Positions 10,224-18,593 of a stretch of DNA of 64,000 nt are shown here, one piece after another (within the stretch, counting starts at the first letter, position 1; each line of letters begins with the position of its first letter). This stretch comes from Clostridiales bacterium (GTDB lineage Bacteria > Bacillota > Clostridia > Lachnospirales > Lachnospiraceae), in assembly GCA_018366495.1 (NCBI GenBank), contig JAGZHZ010000003.1, positions 62,001 through 126,000 of the forward strand. The letters run 5' to 3'. Both the position numbers and the translations under genes were made by a program. The notes under the pieces are model-generated. The model searched no databases. It saw only the letters and a program-made list of their open reading frames with translations, and was not told where the DNA came from.

Positions 10224-12065
10224 TTATGCTGTTTTCTTCTTCTCAAAGAAAACCCGATACCATACCAAAAAGGCATAGACTACCCAAATTTTTCTGCTGT
10301 TGTCATCTCTTCCCGCTTTATGATCATCTAGAAGTTTTACCAGCTCTTCTGTGTTAAAAAACTTCTTTGCCAGATCACTTTCCAGCTCTGTCTTCATCAG
10401 ATTATATCCTTCTTCATCCGCCAGCCATACACGGATCGGCACTGGGAATCCAAGTTTCTTTTTGTCTGATGTCTTCTGCGGCAAATGCAATTCTGCTGTT
10501 TTTCTGAAAATATATTTTGTCACACGTTTTCTCTGTTTTGCCTTCGGCTGAAGCTGTCTTGCCAGCATAAATACTTCTTTGTCCAGGAATGGCACCCGCA
10601 ATTCCAGAGAATGTGCCATACTCATCTTGTCCGCTTTCTGGAGAATGTCTCCTGGAAGCCAGTTCTTTAAATCAATATACTGCATCTTGCTTGCATCGTT
10701 TAGATCAGAAACTTTTGCATAACAGCTTTTTAAAACTTCCTGCGGTGACGGTGCATTTGTTGGATGTTTTAAAATTTTTCTTCTTTCTTCGTAAGAAAAC
10801 ATATTAGCATTTCCAATAAAACGTTCTTCTACCGTCTTGCTTCCGCGAATTAAAAAGTTACGGCCTTTTACATGAGGACGCTTCTGAGCCCATGCGCCGA
10901 TTTTCTTTCTCAGCCCCCGCGGCAGCATCTGATAATATTTCAGGGAATCCGGCTCCAGATAAATGTTATATCCTCCAAACAGCTCATCAGCACCTTCTCC
11001 TGATGTCACAACCTTCACTTTCTTTGCTGCTTCCTGCGCAACAAAATACAGGGCAATCGCAGACGGATCTCCCGAAGGCTCGTCCAGATAATACATAACC
11101 TTTGGAATTGCATCCCAGTATTCCTCTCTGCTGATCAGTTTGGAATAATGTTCCAGTCCGAGATGTTCCGCCAGTTCTCTTGCATACGATGCCTCATTAT
11201 ATTTGCTTGTCTCACTGATAAATCCAACGGTAAACGTTTTTTCAGCTGAAAACTCGCTGACTACAAGACTGGAATCCACACCGCTTGACAAAAATCCTCC
11301 GACTTCTACATCCGCAATCATATGAGCATTTACAGATTCCTGAATCACCTGATCCAGTTTTTTAATCAGTTCTTCATCAGACAGATTTAATTTTGGATCA
11401 AGTGTAGGATCAAAATACTGTGTTTTATAAACTTTTCCATCTGTAAAACGCAGGAAATGACCTGGATCCAGTTTAAAAATACCCTTGAAAAAAGTTTCAT
11501 TCATCACAGAATATTGAAAAGAAAGATAATGTTCCAAAGCTTCTTCGTTCAATTCTTTTTTGTATCCAGGATATTCCAGAATGCTTTTGATCTCAGATCC
11601 AAATACAAACACTCCGTCCACAATCGTATAATAAAATGGCTTGATTCCAAAGAAATCGCGTGCTGCAAAAATTTCTTTTTTTACATTGTCCCAGATTAAA
11701 AATGCAAACATTCCACGCACACGGTCTAACAGTTTTTCTCCCCACTCTTCATATCCATGAAGCAGTACTTCAGAATCTGTATGTGTTTTAAAAATATGTC
11801 CATGATCCACAAGTTCTTTTCTCAGTTCCTGAAAGTTATAAATTTCTCCGTTAAACACCAGCGCCATTTCACCTGTTTCATTTACCATAGGCTGAGAACC
11901 ATTTTCCAGATCAATAATGCTTAGTCTGCGAAATCCAAGCGCTGCTTCTTCTGTAATATACTGATCGGCTGAATCAGGACCTCTATGGATGATTGCATTC
12001 ATCATATTTGTCAAGATCTCACTCTGATTCTGTCTTTTCCCGATAAATCCACAAATACCACACAT
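10224..12065 (-). CDS. asnB: Asparagine synthetase (glutamine-hydrolysing)
   Basis: AsnB of 613 residues makes asparagine from aspartate, glutamine and ATP. The start MCGICGFIGK leaves Cys as the N-terminal nucleophile after Met removal; the longer upstream frame is discarded for this reason. The glutaminase domain covers residues 1-210 (IIHRGPDSADQ, ALVFNGEIYNFQELR, HTDSEVLLHGYE), and the synthetase domain has the SSGVDSSL pyrophosphate loop near 255 and GEGADELFGGY near 345. A consensus promoter at 12173-12201 gives a leader of about 100 bases with a perfect 22-base palindrome at 12113-12134. A terminator follows. It appears to be a single-gene unit. Confidence 0.95.
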   Translation of the reverse strand: MCGICGFIGKRQNQSEILTNMMNAIIHRGPDSADQYITEEAALGFRRLSIIDLENGSQPMVNETGEMALVFNGEIYNFQELRKELVDHGHIFKTHTDSEVLLHGYEEWGEKLLDRVRGMFAFLIWDNVKKEIFAARDFFGIKPFYYTIVDGVFVFGSEIKSILEYPGYKKELNEEALEHYLSFQYSVMNETFFKGIFKLDPGHFLRFTDGKVYKTQYFDPTLDPKLNLSDEELIKKLDQVIQESVNAHMIADVEVGGFLSSGVDSSLVVSEFSAEKTFTVGFISETSKYNEASYARELAEHLGLEHYSKLISREEYWDAIPKVMYYLDEPSGDPSAIALYFVAQEAAKKVKVVTSGEGADELFGGYNIYLEPDSLKYYQMLPRGLRKKIGAWAQKRPHVKGRNFLIRGSKTVEERFIGNANMFSYEERRKILKHPTNAPSPQEVLKSCYAKVSDLNDASKMQYIDLKNWLPGDILQKADKMSMAHSLELRVPFLDKEVFMLARQLQPKAKQRKRVTKYIFRKTAELHLPQKTSDKKKLGFPVPIRVWLADEEGYNLMKTELESDLAKKFFNTEELVKLLDDHKAGRDDNSRKIWVVYAFLVWYRVFFEKKKTA

Positions 12066-12112
12066 AATTCGTTCCTCATTTCTTCTTATGTTTATGTAGG
12101 AAAGCCGCCCGT

Positions 12113-12134
12113 GAAAACAGATCAATCTGTTTTC
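12113..12134 (-). repeat. Perfect palindrome in the asnB leader
   Basis: GAAAACAGAT (12113-12122), a two-base spacer, then ATCTGTTTTC (12125-12134). It lies about 32-53 bases downstream of the predicted start site, so it may be a repressor site or an RNA hairpin in the leader. Confidence 0.6.
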
Positions 12135-12172
12135 TTTGCAGCCTCTCGGTCTTTGTTGTCCATAACTTCTTC

Positions 12173-12201
12173 ATTATACACTATATTTTTATTGATGTCA
12201 C
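12173..12201 (-). promoter_or_regulatory. asnB promoter
   Basis: Minus strand GTGACA (12196-12201), 17 bases, TATAAT (12173-12178) preceded by TG. It is a near-consensus sigma-70/SigA promoter. Confidence 0.8.
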
Positions 12202-12285
12202 GATGAAAATAGCCCCTTAAAGCTGTTTTCTTTTGTTAGTATATCACAAAAAATGTGAAATATACAGCCATTATTTTTATCACAA

Positions 12286-12320
12286 ATATAAAAACAGGAT
12301 AGGGCTTACACCCTATCCTG
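12286..12320 (-). terminator. Intrinsic terminator after the SH3-domain gene
   Basis: CAGGATAGGG (12295-12304) pairs with CCCTATCCTG (12311-12320) around a six-base loop. On the minus strand it is followed by a T-run and starts seven bases after the stop codon. Confidence 0.9.
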
Positions 12321-12326
12321 CTATAT

Positions 12327-13265
12327 TTACTGTGCTGATAAAAATTCTGTCATGACATATCCTGTCACTCCATCAATCTCAATCTTAGACCATCCATTTC
12401 CAGCGTCACCTAAGACGGTCACTTCATCTCCCTGGGCAAGCATCGTTAAAACTTCAGAGTCTGTGTTTGCCTCGGCACGCACATTGATATCTTCTTCATT
12501 TGCATACATCTTGACTGCTTCATTCTGCTGCGACTGTGTCTCTTCTGTATTTTCACCTTCTGCGGAAGCCATCTGCTGCAGCCAGTTCTTTACACTCTCA
12601 TCGGAATCTTTCAGTTCTTTTGTCTTTGTTTTTGTCTTGTCAATAATCTCAACAATTTCTTTTTTCTCCGAAAATTCCTGTACTGCTTTCTTTGTCTCCT
12701 CATCCTCGTTCGGATCAGCGATATAGAGAAATCCTTCTTCATCCGTTCTCATATACAGCAATGCCAGCTGCGGAATCATCGGTTCAATATCTTTAATCTT
12801 CTGCTCATAATAGACACAGACCAGATAAGAATCCTCTTTCGGTCCCGCCTCAGAGTAAGTCTCCAGATTATTGTAGCTTTCGATTGAAGCATTATTCAGT
12901 TCATTTTCCATCTCTTCCGTATATGGATTTACAATCTGCTGCAATGTCACTGTGTCATGCTCCTGGTGTGCTTTATAATATTTCTGCACAATCGCTAAAA
13001 TTGCCGGATCGTTCTTTTTCAGCTCTCCATCTGCCGTTGTCTGCTCTGTCTGTGATTGCTCTGTTTCTTTGTTCTTTTCCCCATCGTCTGAAGTTTGAGA
13101 CTGCTTTTCTGTCACTTGCACATTTTCATCTTTCGGATCTTTTCCCCCTACCGTATCTTTTATCCAACGTGCCGCAAAGATTACTATCACAAGAACCAGA
13201 ATGCCTGCCAAACCAAGTAAGATATATCTTAGATTATCCGAAATCCATTCTCTGAAATTATCCAC
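12327..13265 (-). CDS. Membrane-anchored SH3-domain protein of unknown function
   Basis: Predicted single-pass protein of 312 residues. A basic/aromatic N-terminus (FREWISDNLR) leads into one membrane segment near residues 13-35, then a Glu/Gln/Thr-rich linker (to about residue 75), a middle region without a recognised fold, and a C-terminal bacterial SH3 domain (residues 250-312, VKMYANEEDINVRAEA and GDEVTVLG, WSKIEIDGVTGYV). Such SH3 domains usually bind cell-wall peptide, so an envelope role is inferred. The start is taken as GTG 13265 because a perfect AGGAGG lies eight bases ahead; ATG 13298 upstream has no such site. It lies just after the tRNA-Arg gene and may be read from the same promoter. 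Confidence 0.75.
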   Translation of the reverse strand: MDNFREWISDNLRYILLGLAGILVLVIVIFAARWIKDTVGGKDPKDENVQVTEKQSQTSDDGEKNKETEQSQTEQTTADGELKKNDPAILAIVQKYYKAHQEHDTVTLQQIVNPYTEEMENELNNASIESYNNLETYSEAGPKEDSYLVCVYYEQKIKDIEPMIPQLALLYMRTDEEGFLYIADPNEDEETKKAVQEFSEKKEIVEIIDKTKTKTKELKDSDESVKNWLQQMASAEGENTEETQSQQNEAVKMYANEEDINVRAEANTDSEVLTMLAQGDEVTVLGDAGNGWSKIEIDGVTGYVMTEFLSAQ

Positions 13266-13341
13266 TTTGGTTACCTCCTTTTCTGTTTGATGTTTCATTT
13301 CTTTTTCTATTGTCAGACAATTCAAATAGATAAAAGAAAAA

Positions 13342-13414
13342 CACACCCGGAGGGATTCGAACCCCCGACACGTGGTACCGGAAACCACTGCTCTATCCCC
13401 TGAGCTACGAGTGC
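13342..13414 (-). tRNA. tRNA-Arg (anticodon CCG)
   Basis: The 73-base gene folds as a full cloverleaf. The acceptor arm is GCACTCG with CGGGTGT (one G-U closing pair), the D arm contains AGCTCAGGGGATAGAGCA, and the anticodon stem is GTGGT/ACCAC around TTCCGGT, giving CCG. The T arm contains GGTTCGAATCC. The discriminator base is G, as in arginine tRNAs. The CCA end is not encoded; the sequence continues as a T-run. Confidence 0.95.
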
Positions 13415-13661
13415 GTATACGTCCATTGCCTATTCATCTTTACGCTGTTTGGGCATATCACATAAACTCCTGTATTCTGTCTCTCTCTTCCGGTCATCAA
13501 AAGATTGTCTCTCTTCATATTTCAAGCTGCAATCTCTTCTCAAGCAGAACTGTGCCAAACAACGATAGTATGATATCACATCTCATAAGCTTTGTCAATT
13601 TTTTTCCCTTCTATTTGTATATTTTACCACGAAACAGGCATAAATTTCTTCTCTTCTGACC
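13415..13661. other. Intergenic stretch between tRNA-Arg and the DUF5688 terminator
   Basis: Apart from the tRNA promoter at 13570-13598, nothing coding is visible. The promoter lies about 150 bases from the mature tRNA, so the precursor would have a long 5' leader with no clear second RNA gene. Confidence 0.5.
13570..13598 (-). promoter_or_regulatory. Promoter for tRNA-Arg (and perhaps the SH3 gene)
   Basis: Minus strand consensus TTGACA (13593-13598), 17 bases, TATCAT (13570-13575) with a TG extension. Confidence 0.75.
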
Positions 13662-13730
13662 TATCAAAAAAATGACAGAATCCGCAGATCTGTACTGATT
13701 TATGTCCGTCTTGTCTGTGGTCTGTCATTT
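13662..13730 (-). terminator. Long terminator hairpin after the DUF5688 gene
   Basis: AAATGACAGA (13670-13679) pairs with TCTGTCATTT (13721-13730), and inside it CCGCAGA pairs with TCTGTGG. On the minus strand the hairpin is followed by a T-run, and it starts ten bases after the stop codon. Confidence 0.8.
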
Positions 13731-13740
13731 TCTGTATTAC

Positions 13741-14697
13741 TTATATCATGATTTCTGCCTCTAAAAAAGGATACTCTTCCTCATTCTCCAGAACCATGCT
13801 CAGTCGATGATACTTTCTTTCATACTGATAAATCTGATCAGAAAGCACTTCCTCCGGCTGTACCTGAGTTTCATTAATCTCCCGCACCATAAATTTAATT
13901 TCTTCTGCATCAAATTCCTCTCTTTTTGGAATAATAATGCATTCATGTATACTGCTTGGCAGTATATAATAATCTTCCTCCAATTTCTCCCCCACATGAT
14001 TGAGAATGGAATCATAGATGATACAGACTGCTCCCAGATTTTTCTCACGGTTTGTCAACACATACATTGGCATCGTCTCATCTGTCTCCTGAAATTCCTG
14101 TACAGACAGTATTCCCTCTTCATCTTCTGAATAATTCTGCAAAAGATCGATCATATCCAGCAATTCATAGGAAAACCTTTCCTTTGTATTTTCCCTTGCA
14201 ATGTGAATCAGTTCTTCTGCTGTGACATTCCAAAATTTCAGATGATTATTGCGAATCAGAATCATCCCTTCTCCCATCGCTCCGTCGCTGACAGGATAAT
14301 ACGCTACAATTGCCAAATCCAGATATCTAAGATGCGGAATGTCTCTGAGCAGTTCTCTATTTCTTTCATAATTGATTACCTTGCAGGACACACGTCTCCA
14401 TATATTTGAAAAATCACAATAAAAAGCTGGATCAATCGGCCTTTCTATGCGGTATCTCTCATACAGTTCTTTGATCTGCTGTGCAATTTCCTTTATGGCT
14501 CTCCCTTCTTGATAATTTTCGTAAAAACTATTCAGATAGATCGTCGGTGAAACGTTCTCTCCCTCTCTCCATATCGAGATGCCATCGAGACAGATCCCAT
14601 TATTTTTCTGTACCTTATGAATTTTCATGCAGGTCTCCTCGCCCATCTTCTTTTGCAGCTCTTCTCTTAATTTCTCTATAAATTCTTGATATTCCAT
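13741..14697 (-). CDS. DUF5688 family protein
   Basis: Cytoplasmic protein of 318 residues with no signal peptide or membrane segment. It starts MEYQEFIEKLREELQKKMG, and the middle (YLNSFYENYQEG, RYLDLAIVAYYPVSD, LTNREKNLGAVCIIYD) matches the DUF5688 family, common in Lachnospiraceae and of unknown function. A proposed link to phage-like or mobile DNA is not evident here. ATG 14697 follows AAGGAATC; an upstream open stretch lacks a ribosome binding site. A promoter at 14883-14911 leaves a leader of about 180 bases with no obvious structure, and a long hairpin terminates the gene, so it is a single-gene unit. Confidence 0.75.
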   Translation of the reverse strand: MEYQEFIEKLREELQKKMGEETCMKIHKVQKNNGICLDGISIWREGENVSPTIYLNSFYENYQEGRAIKEIAQQIKELYERYRIERPIDPAFYCDFSNIWRRVSCKVINYERNRELLRDIPHLRYLDLAIVAYYPVSDGAMGEGMILIRNNHLKFWNVTAEELIHIARENTKERFSYELLDMIDLLQNYSEDEEGILSVQEFQETDETMPMYVLTNREKNLGAVCIIYDSILNHVGEKLEEDYYILPSSIHECIIIPKREEFDAEEIKFMVREINETQVQPEEVLSDQIYQYERKYHRLSMVLENEEEYPFLEAEIMI

Positions 14698-14882
14698 GAT
14701 TCCTTCCTTTCTTCCCCGGCTGCTTTGGGCATTAAAAACGGCCAGAACTTTTATTTTCTGCTCTCTGCAGCCATGCTTCACCCTATTGCTGAATTAACAT
14801 TCTCTTTTTACCTGTCTGTTATTGTGGAAAACTTGTGCGATCTGCACTTTGAAATGTATCTTTTAGATTTTTTATATCACTT

Positions 14883-14911
14883 ATTATATCATGTTCTTTT
14901 TCAGATTGCAA
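14883..14911 (-). promoter_or_regulatory. Promoter for the DUF5688 gene
   Basis: Minus strand TTGCAA (14906-14911), 17 bases, TATAAT (14883-14888) with a TG extension. The start site would lie close behind the efp terminator. Confidence 0.65.
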
Positions 14912-14921
14912 GCTTTTTTCA

Positions 14922-14967
14922 TTAAAAAAAGCCACTATTCTCTTAAAAGAATAATGGCTTTTTTTCT
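14922..14967 (-). terminator. Intrinsic terminator of the efp operon
   Basis: GCCACTATTC (14931-14940) and GAATAATGGC (14949-14958) form the stem, flanked by an A-run and a T-run. The single C/A mismatch on the plus strand becomes a G-U pair on the minus strand, which supports minus-strand use. Confidence 0.9.
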
Positions 14968-14991
14968 TAAAAACACCTGTCACAGATGAAA

Positions 14992-15549
14992 TTAAACACG
15001 GGACAGATATTCTCCTGTTCTTGTGTCAATTTTGATCTTATCGCCTGTCTCTACAAACAGAGGTACATATACGGTTGCCCCTGTCTCCACTGTTGCAGGT
15101 TTTGTAGCGCCCTGAGCAGTGTCTCCTTTAAATCCAGGTTCTGTGTTGCTGATCTCCAGCTCTACGAATAATGGTGGCTCTACTGCAAATACGTTTCCGT
15201 TATGAGAACACATTTTTACCATTTCATTCTCTTTTACAAATTTCAGTGCATCGCCAATTGTCTCTTCGTTCAGAGCAATCTGATCGTATGTCTCTACATT
15301 CATGAAATGGTATAAATCACCATCAGAATATAAGTACTGCATATCTACTCTCTCGATACGAGCCTGTGGAAATTTCTCTGTCGGTCTGAAAGTCTTTTCA
15401 ACTACACCGCCATTGATAATATTTTTTAATTTTGTTCTCACGAATGCAGCACCTTTTCCCGGTTTTACATGCTGGAATTCAATAATCTGGAAAATTCCAT
15501 TATCCATTTCCAATGTGATGCCGTTTCTAAAATCTCCTGCTGATATCAT
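14992..15549 (-). CDS. efp: Elongation factor P
   Basis: EF-P of 185 residues, the normal length, relieves ribosomes stalled at proline runs. Three OB-like domains are present: the KOW-like N-terminus ([20 protein letters not shown]), the modification loop [12 protein letters not shown] with Lys32 at the tip, and the C-terminal block [19 protein letters not shown]. Lys32 is the position that is modified in Bacillus subtilis EF-P, which here has no visible partner enzyme. AAGGAGG precedes ATG 15549. It is the last gene of the ispG-to-efp run and also has its own promoter at 15610-15638. Confidence 0.96.
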   Translation of the reverse strand: MISAGDFRNGITLEMDNGIFQIIEFQHVKPGKGAAFVRTKLKNIINGGVVEKTFRPTEKFPQARIERVDMQYLYSDGDLYHFMNVETYDQIALNEETIGDALKFVKENEMVKMCSHNGNVFAVEPPLFVELEISNTEPGFKGDTAQGATKPATVETGATVYVPLFVETGDKIKIDTRTGEYLSRV

Positions 15550-15609
15550 TCTTGATATTCCTCCTTAAATTTTGCACATATAGGAAAAGTAATTCCCATA
15601 ATTTCTTTC

Positions 15610-15638
15610 ATTTTATAATAAAATCTGCACTTTTTCAA
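15610..15638 (-). promoter_or_regulatory. Internal promoter for efp
   Basis: Minus strand TTGAAA (15633-15638), 17 bases, TAAAAT (15610-15615), in the 97-base gap before efp. It would allow efp expression apart from the upstream operon. Confidence 0.6.
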
Positions 15639-15646
15639 CTCTTTTT

Positions 15647-16717
15647 TTACAGTTCAATCAACTCTTTTTTAGAATGTGCAAAATTTTTATGTCCGTCTTT
15701 TGTGACAACGACCATATCCTCTATACGCACACCGCCAAATTCAGGCAGATAGATTCCTGGTTCTACCGTCTCAATCATATTTTCCTGCAGAACAGTTGTT
15801 CCTTTCGGTGCCAGACGAGGATCTTCATGGATATACAGTCCTACGCTGTGGCCAAGTCCATGTCCAAAATACTCTCCATATCCTGCCTTTGTGATGATAT
15901 CACGTGCCACCTGATCCACTTCTCTTCCTGTCAGCCCTGCTCTTAAAACATCCAGCGCCGCAAGCTGTGCCTCTAAGACAACACCATAGATCTCTTTTTG
16001 TTTGTCAGACGCCTTTCCAATCACAATTGTTCTTGTCATGTCAGAACAGTATCCATCATACTTACATCCAAAATCCATTGTCACAAAATCCCCGACTTCC
16101 ACTTTTTTGTCGCTTGGAATCGCATGAGGCATTGCACTGTGAATGCCAGACGCCACAATCGTGTCAAAACTTGTGCCGGAAGCTCCATGCTGTTTCATAC
16201 AATATTCAATCTCAGCTGCAATCGCAAGTTCTGTCATTCCTGGCTTAATCACGTTCAAAATATGAGAAAATGCCGCATCACCGATTGCCTCTGCCTTTTC
16301 CAGACGTTCCAGTTCCCATGCTTCTTTGATAACACGCAGATTATTCAGGCTCTCCCCAAGCTCTGTCCAGATTTTTCCCGGAATCTGCTTTGTCCATCTG
16401 TCATATGCGGCATATCCGATATGCTGATCTTCAAATCCCACTCTCTCGATTCCGTCTTCTTCCATCAGCTGTCTCAAAAGCTGTTCGTATCCGCACACAT
16501 TACTGATCTCAAACACTTCAAAATCTTCTGCTTCTCTTTTTGCCTGTGTTGTATATCTGGAGTCTGTCAGAATAGCCTGACGTTTCTTTGTCAGATACAG
16601 ATATCCCTCTCCACGAAACTGGCTGATATAACGCATATTGTATTCATCTGATACAATCATCGCCTCCACATTGTTCTGTTCCATAACTGCTGTTAATTTT
16701 TCTCTATTATATCTCAT
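15647..16717 (-). CDS. M24 family Xaa-Pro peptidase
   Basis: Aminopeptidase P/prolidase-type enzyme of 356 residues that would remove N-terminal residues next to proline or split Xaa-Pro dipeptides. The creatinase N-domain covers residues 1-125 (MRYNREKLTAVMEQNN, ILTDSRYTTQA). The pita-bread domain carries all five metal ligands: the two Asp in TMDFGCKYDGYCSDMTRT, His in GHGLGHSVGL, and Glu in ETVEPGIYLP and GVRIEDMVVV. Start MRYNREK at 16717 overlaps the aroK stop by 11 bases, indicating one operon. The neighbour efp, also proline-related, is a common pairing in Firmicutes. Confidence 0.92.
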   Translation of the reverse strand: MRYNREKLTAVMEQNNVEAMIVSDEYNMRYISQFRGEGYLYLTKKRQAILTDSRYTTQAKREAEDFEVFEISNVCGYEQLLRQLMEEDGIERVGFEDQHIGYAAYDRWTKQIPGKIWTELGESLNNLRVIKEAWELERLEKAEAIGDAAFSHILNVIKPGMTELAIAAEIEYCMKQHGASGTSFDTIVASGIHSAMPHAIPSDKKVEVGDFVTMDFGCKYDGYCSDMTRTIVIGKASDKQKEIYGVVLEAQLAALDVLRAGLTGREVDQVARDIITKAGYGEYFGHGLGHSVGLYIHEDPRLAPKGTTVLQENMIETVEPGIYLPEFGGVRIEDMVVVTKDGHKNFAHSKKELIEL

Positions 16718-17210
16718 TTTTTATATCCTCTATGATTTCTTCAAAATTTTTCTGATCTGTCTGTATATGACAGTCTGCTGCTTTATCATATGCTGTTTTT
16801 CTCTGTTCCATCAACATATGAATTTTTTCTCTCAGGTCTCCGCCTTTGAGCATCGGTCTTGTTGTATCTCCTTCCAGCCTCTCTATCAGCGTCTTTTCAG
16901 ATGCTTCCAGAAAAACAACGGTTCCCAGCTCTTTTAAATAAGGCTGGTTTCTCTCCTGAACAGGAAGTCCGCCCCCTACGGAAATTACCTTTCGTTCTTC
17001 ATCTTTTAACAAATTTTTTAATGTCTCTGTCTCCAGTTCACGAAAATATACTTCCCCATATTTTTCAAAGATATCTGCAATTTTCATTCCAGATGTCTTC
17101 TCAATCTGTTCGTCCGTGTCCAGAAAAGACAGATTCAGCGTGTCTGCAAGCTTTTTTCCCACAGAAGTTTTTCCGCTGCCCATAAATCCGATCAAAATGA
17201 TATGATTCAT
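16707..17210 (-). CDS. aroK: Shikimate kinase
   Basis: Shikimate kinase of 167 residues phosphorylates shikimate on the way to chorismate and the aromatic amino acids. The P-loop GFMGSGKTSVGK begins at residue 8, the Asp in LDTDEQIE binds shikimate, and SVGGGLPV is the substrate-binding glycine block. RLEGDTTRPML contains the lid arginine. It starts in an ATGA overlap with the YqeG-type gene and its end overlaps the peptidase start. No other shikimate-pathway gene is in the window. Confidence 0.94.
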   Translation of the reverse strand: MNHIILIGFMGSGKTSVGKKLADTLNLSFLDTDEQIEKTSGMKIADIFEKYGEVYFRELETETLKNLLKDEERKVISVGGGLPVQERNQPYLKELGTVVFLEASEKTLIERLEGDTTRPMLKGGDLREKIHMLMEQRKTAYDKAADCHIQTDQKNFEEIIEDIKNEI

Positions 17211-17713
17211 TTTTTTCTTCCTTTCTTTTTTCTGTAAAAGTGAAGCACGATTTTTTCCAGATACCGTTTCAGCACAATCTGGATTTCCTCTTTTGGATGA
17301 ATCGGTTTTACTAAAATAGTATGGATTCCAGCTCTCTTTGCTCCATAGATATCGGTAAAAAGCTGATCCCCGATAAATACTGTATTTTTCGTATCTGTTC
17401 CTAAAATCTGCATTGCACGAATATAGTTTTTTCTGCTTGGCTTATGCGCATCCTCAATAAAATTCACCTGAATATCCTGGTTGAACATCTCTACGCGCTC
17501 TTTTTTATTGTTTGAAATCAGGCAGCACCGATATCCTGTCTTTTTTAATTTTTCAAACAGAGCCATCGCTCGTTCATCTGCCTTCTCTCCGTGCGGCACA
17601 AGTGTGTTGTCAATATCAAACAAAATTCCCCGATATCCCTGCCGGTAAAGTTTTTCAAAGTCTATCTGATACGTGGAATCCGCATCTTCATCTGGAAAAA
17701 ATTGGTCAAACAT
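17207..17713 (-). CDS. YqeG family HAD phosphatase
   Basis: HAD-superfamily IIIA protein of 168 residues. Motif I reads GILFDIDNTLVPHGE, with the nucleophile Asp near residue 37; motif II is CCLISNNKKERV; and motif III/IV is VFIGDQLFTDIYGAKRAG. YqeG proteins are predicted phosphatases, with a member linked to phosphatidylglycerol phosphate (GEP4-like); the substrate here is unproven. The basic tail KRYLEKIVLHFYRKKKGRKK overlaps the aroK start. It overlaps the patatin gene by eight bases, so the genes are translated together. Confidence 0.88.
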   Translation of the reverse strand: MFDQFFPDEDADSTYQIDFEKLYRQGYRGILFDIDNTLVPHGEKADERAMALFEKLKKTGYRCCLISNNKKERVEMFNQDIQVNFIEDAHKPSRKNYIRAMQILGTDTKNTVFIGDQLFTDIYGAKRAGIHTILVKPIHPKEEIQIVLKRYLEKIVLHFYRKKKGRKK

Positions 17714-18584
17714 CTCCGTCTCCTTTATGCTCCTTTTCCCTCATATATGCAAGAAGCTTGCTGTACATCTCTTTCATTGTGTCATATCCGTCCTGATAAA
17801 AAGCTTCCAATCGCTCTTGATCATGCTCCAGTCTTTTGATTGCTTCTGTCCGCGGACGAATCACAAAAATTTTTCCCTCCGCTTCCAGTTTTTCAATCTG
17901 CTCCATCGTTCGATTGTAAATCTTGGCGCGCAGGCACATCGTTCTGGCCAGATTTGGATATTTTCTCATCACAAATTGATAACAGCGCATCGCCCGCTTT
18001 GATGTATTTTTTCGATATCCTTTGTTTCTTGTCAGTATTACAACAATTTTTCGATATCCCTTTTCTAGAGCTCTTTTCACAGGGACAGAGTCTGCAATTC
18101 CACCGTCCAGATATGGCTGATTGTCTACCTCCACGATCGGCAGCACCATAGGCATACTGCAAGAGGCGCGGCAAATCTCCATCAGTCTTTTCCTGTCCTG
18201 TTTTTCTGTCATATACTCCGCCTGACCGCTCAGACAGTTTGTCACAACTGCCTCAAACTCCATCTCTGATGAAAAAAATGTATCATAGTCAAACGGAATA
18301 AGCGTATTGGCATAATCATCAAACAGACGATCCATATCAAACAGACTCTTTTTCTTCCACATCCCTTTTAAATCGAGACGCTCTTCTTTTTTATTCTGTC
18401 TGATCACACATTCCTTTGTTCGCCCAATCTGTCTTGAAACGTAGTCCACGCCATTACATGCTCCCATTGAAACGCCTAATACGTACTGTGTATAAAATTC
18501 CTGCTCCATCAGATAATCCAGCACGCCCGAGGTAAAAATTCCTCTGTTTGCACCGCCCTCTAAAATCATCGCAGCTTTCTGCAT
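17706..18584 (-). CDS. Patatin-like phospholipase
   Basis: Predicted lipid acyl hydrolase of 292 residues. The oxyanion block GGANRGIFTSGVLD begins near residue 10, the catalytic Ser sits in GVSMGACNGVDY near residue 40, and the catalytic Asp in LDGGIADSVPVKRA near residue 160 completes the Ser-Asp dyad. It has no signal peptide, so action at the inner face of the membrane is inferred. The phosphatase neighbour (YqeG) may also act on phospholipid, which would give the pair a common theme. The gene starts ten bases after the aminotransferase stop. Confidence 0.88.
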   Translation of the reverse strand: MQKAAMILEGGANRGIFTSGVLDYLMEQEFYTQYVLGVSMGACNGVDYVSRQIGRTKECVIRQNKKEERLDLKGMWKKKSLFDMDRLFDDYANTLIPFDYDTFFSSEMEFEAVVTNCLSGQAEYMTEKQDRKRLMEICRASCSMPMVLPIVEVDNQPYLDGGIADSVPVKRALEKGYRKIVVILTRNKGYRKNTSKRAMRCYQFVMRKYPNLARTMCLRAKIYNRTMEQIEKLEAEGKIFVIRPRTEAIKRLEHDQERLEAFYQDGYDTMKEMYSKLLAYMREKEHKGDGDV

Positions 18585-18593
18585 GAATGCCTC

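Noticed and set aside
12352..12726. Ser-rich plus-strand open frame
   Set aside because: It is antisense to the SH3-domain gene; the Ser richness mirrors the Glu-rich codons of that gene.
13415..13569. Second tRNA or small RNA in the tRNA-Arg precursor
   Set aside because: No second cloverleaf or conserved T-arm sequence could be found on the minus strand.
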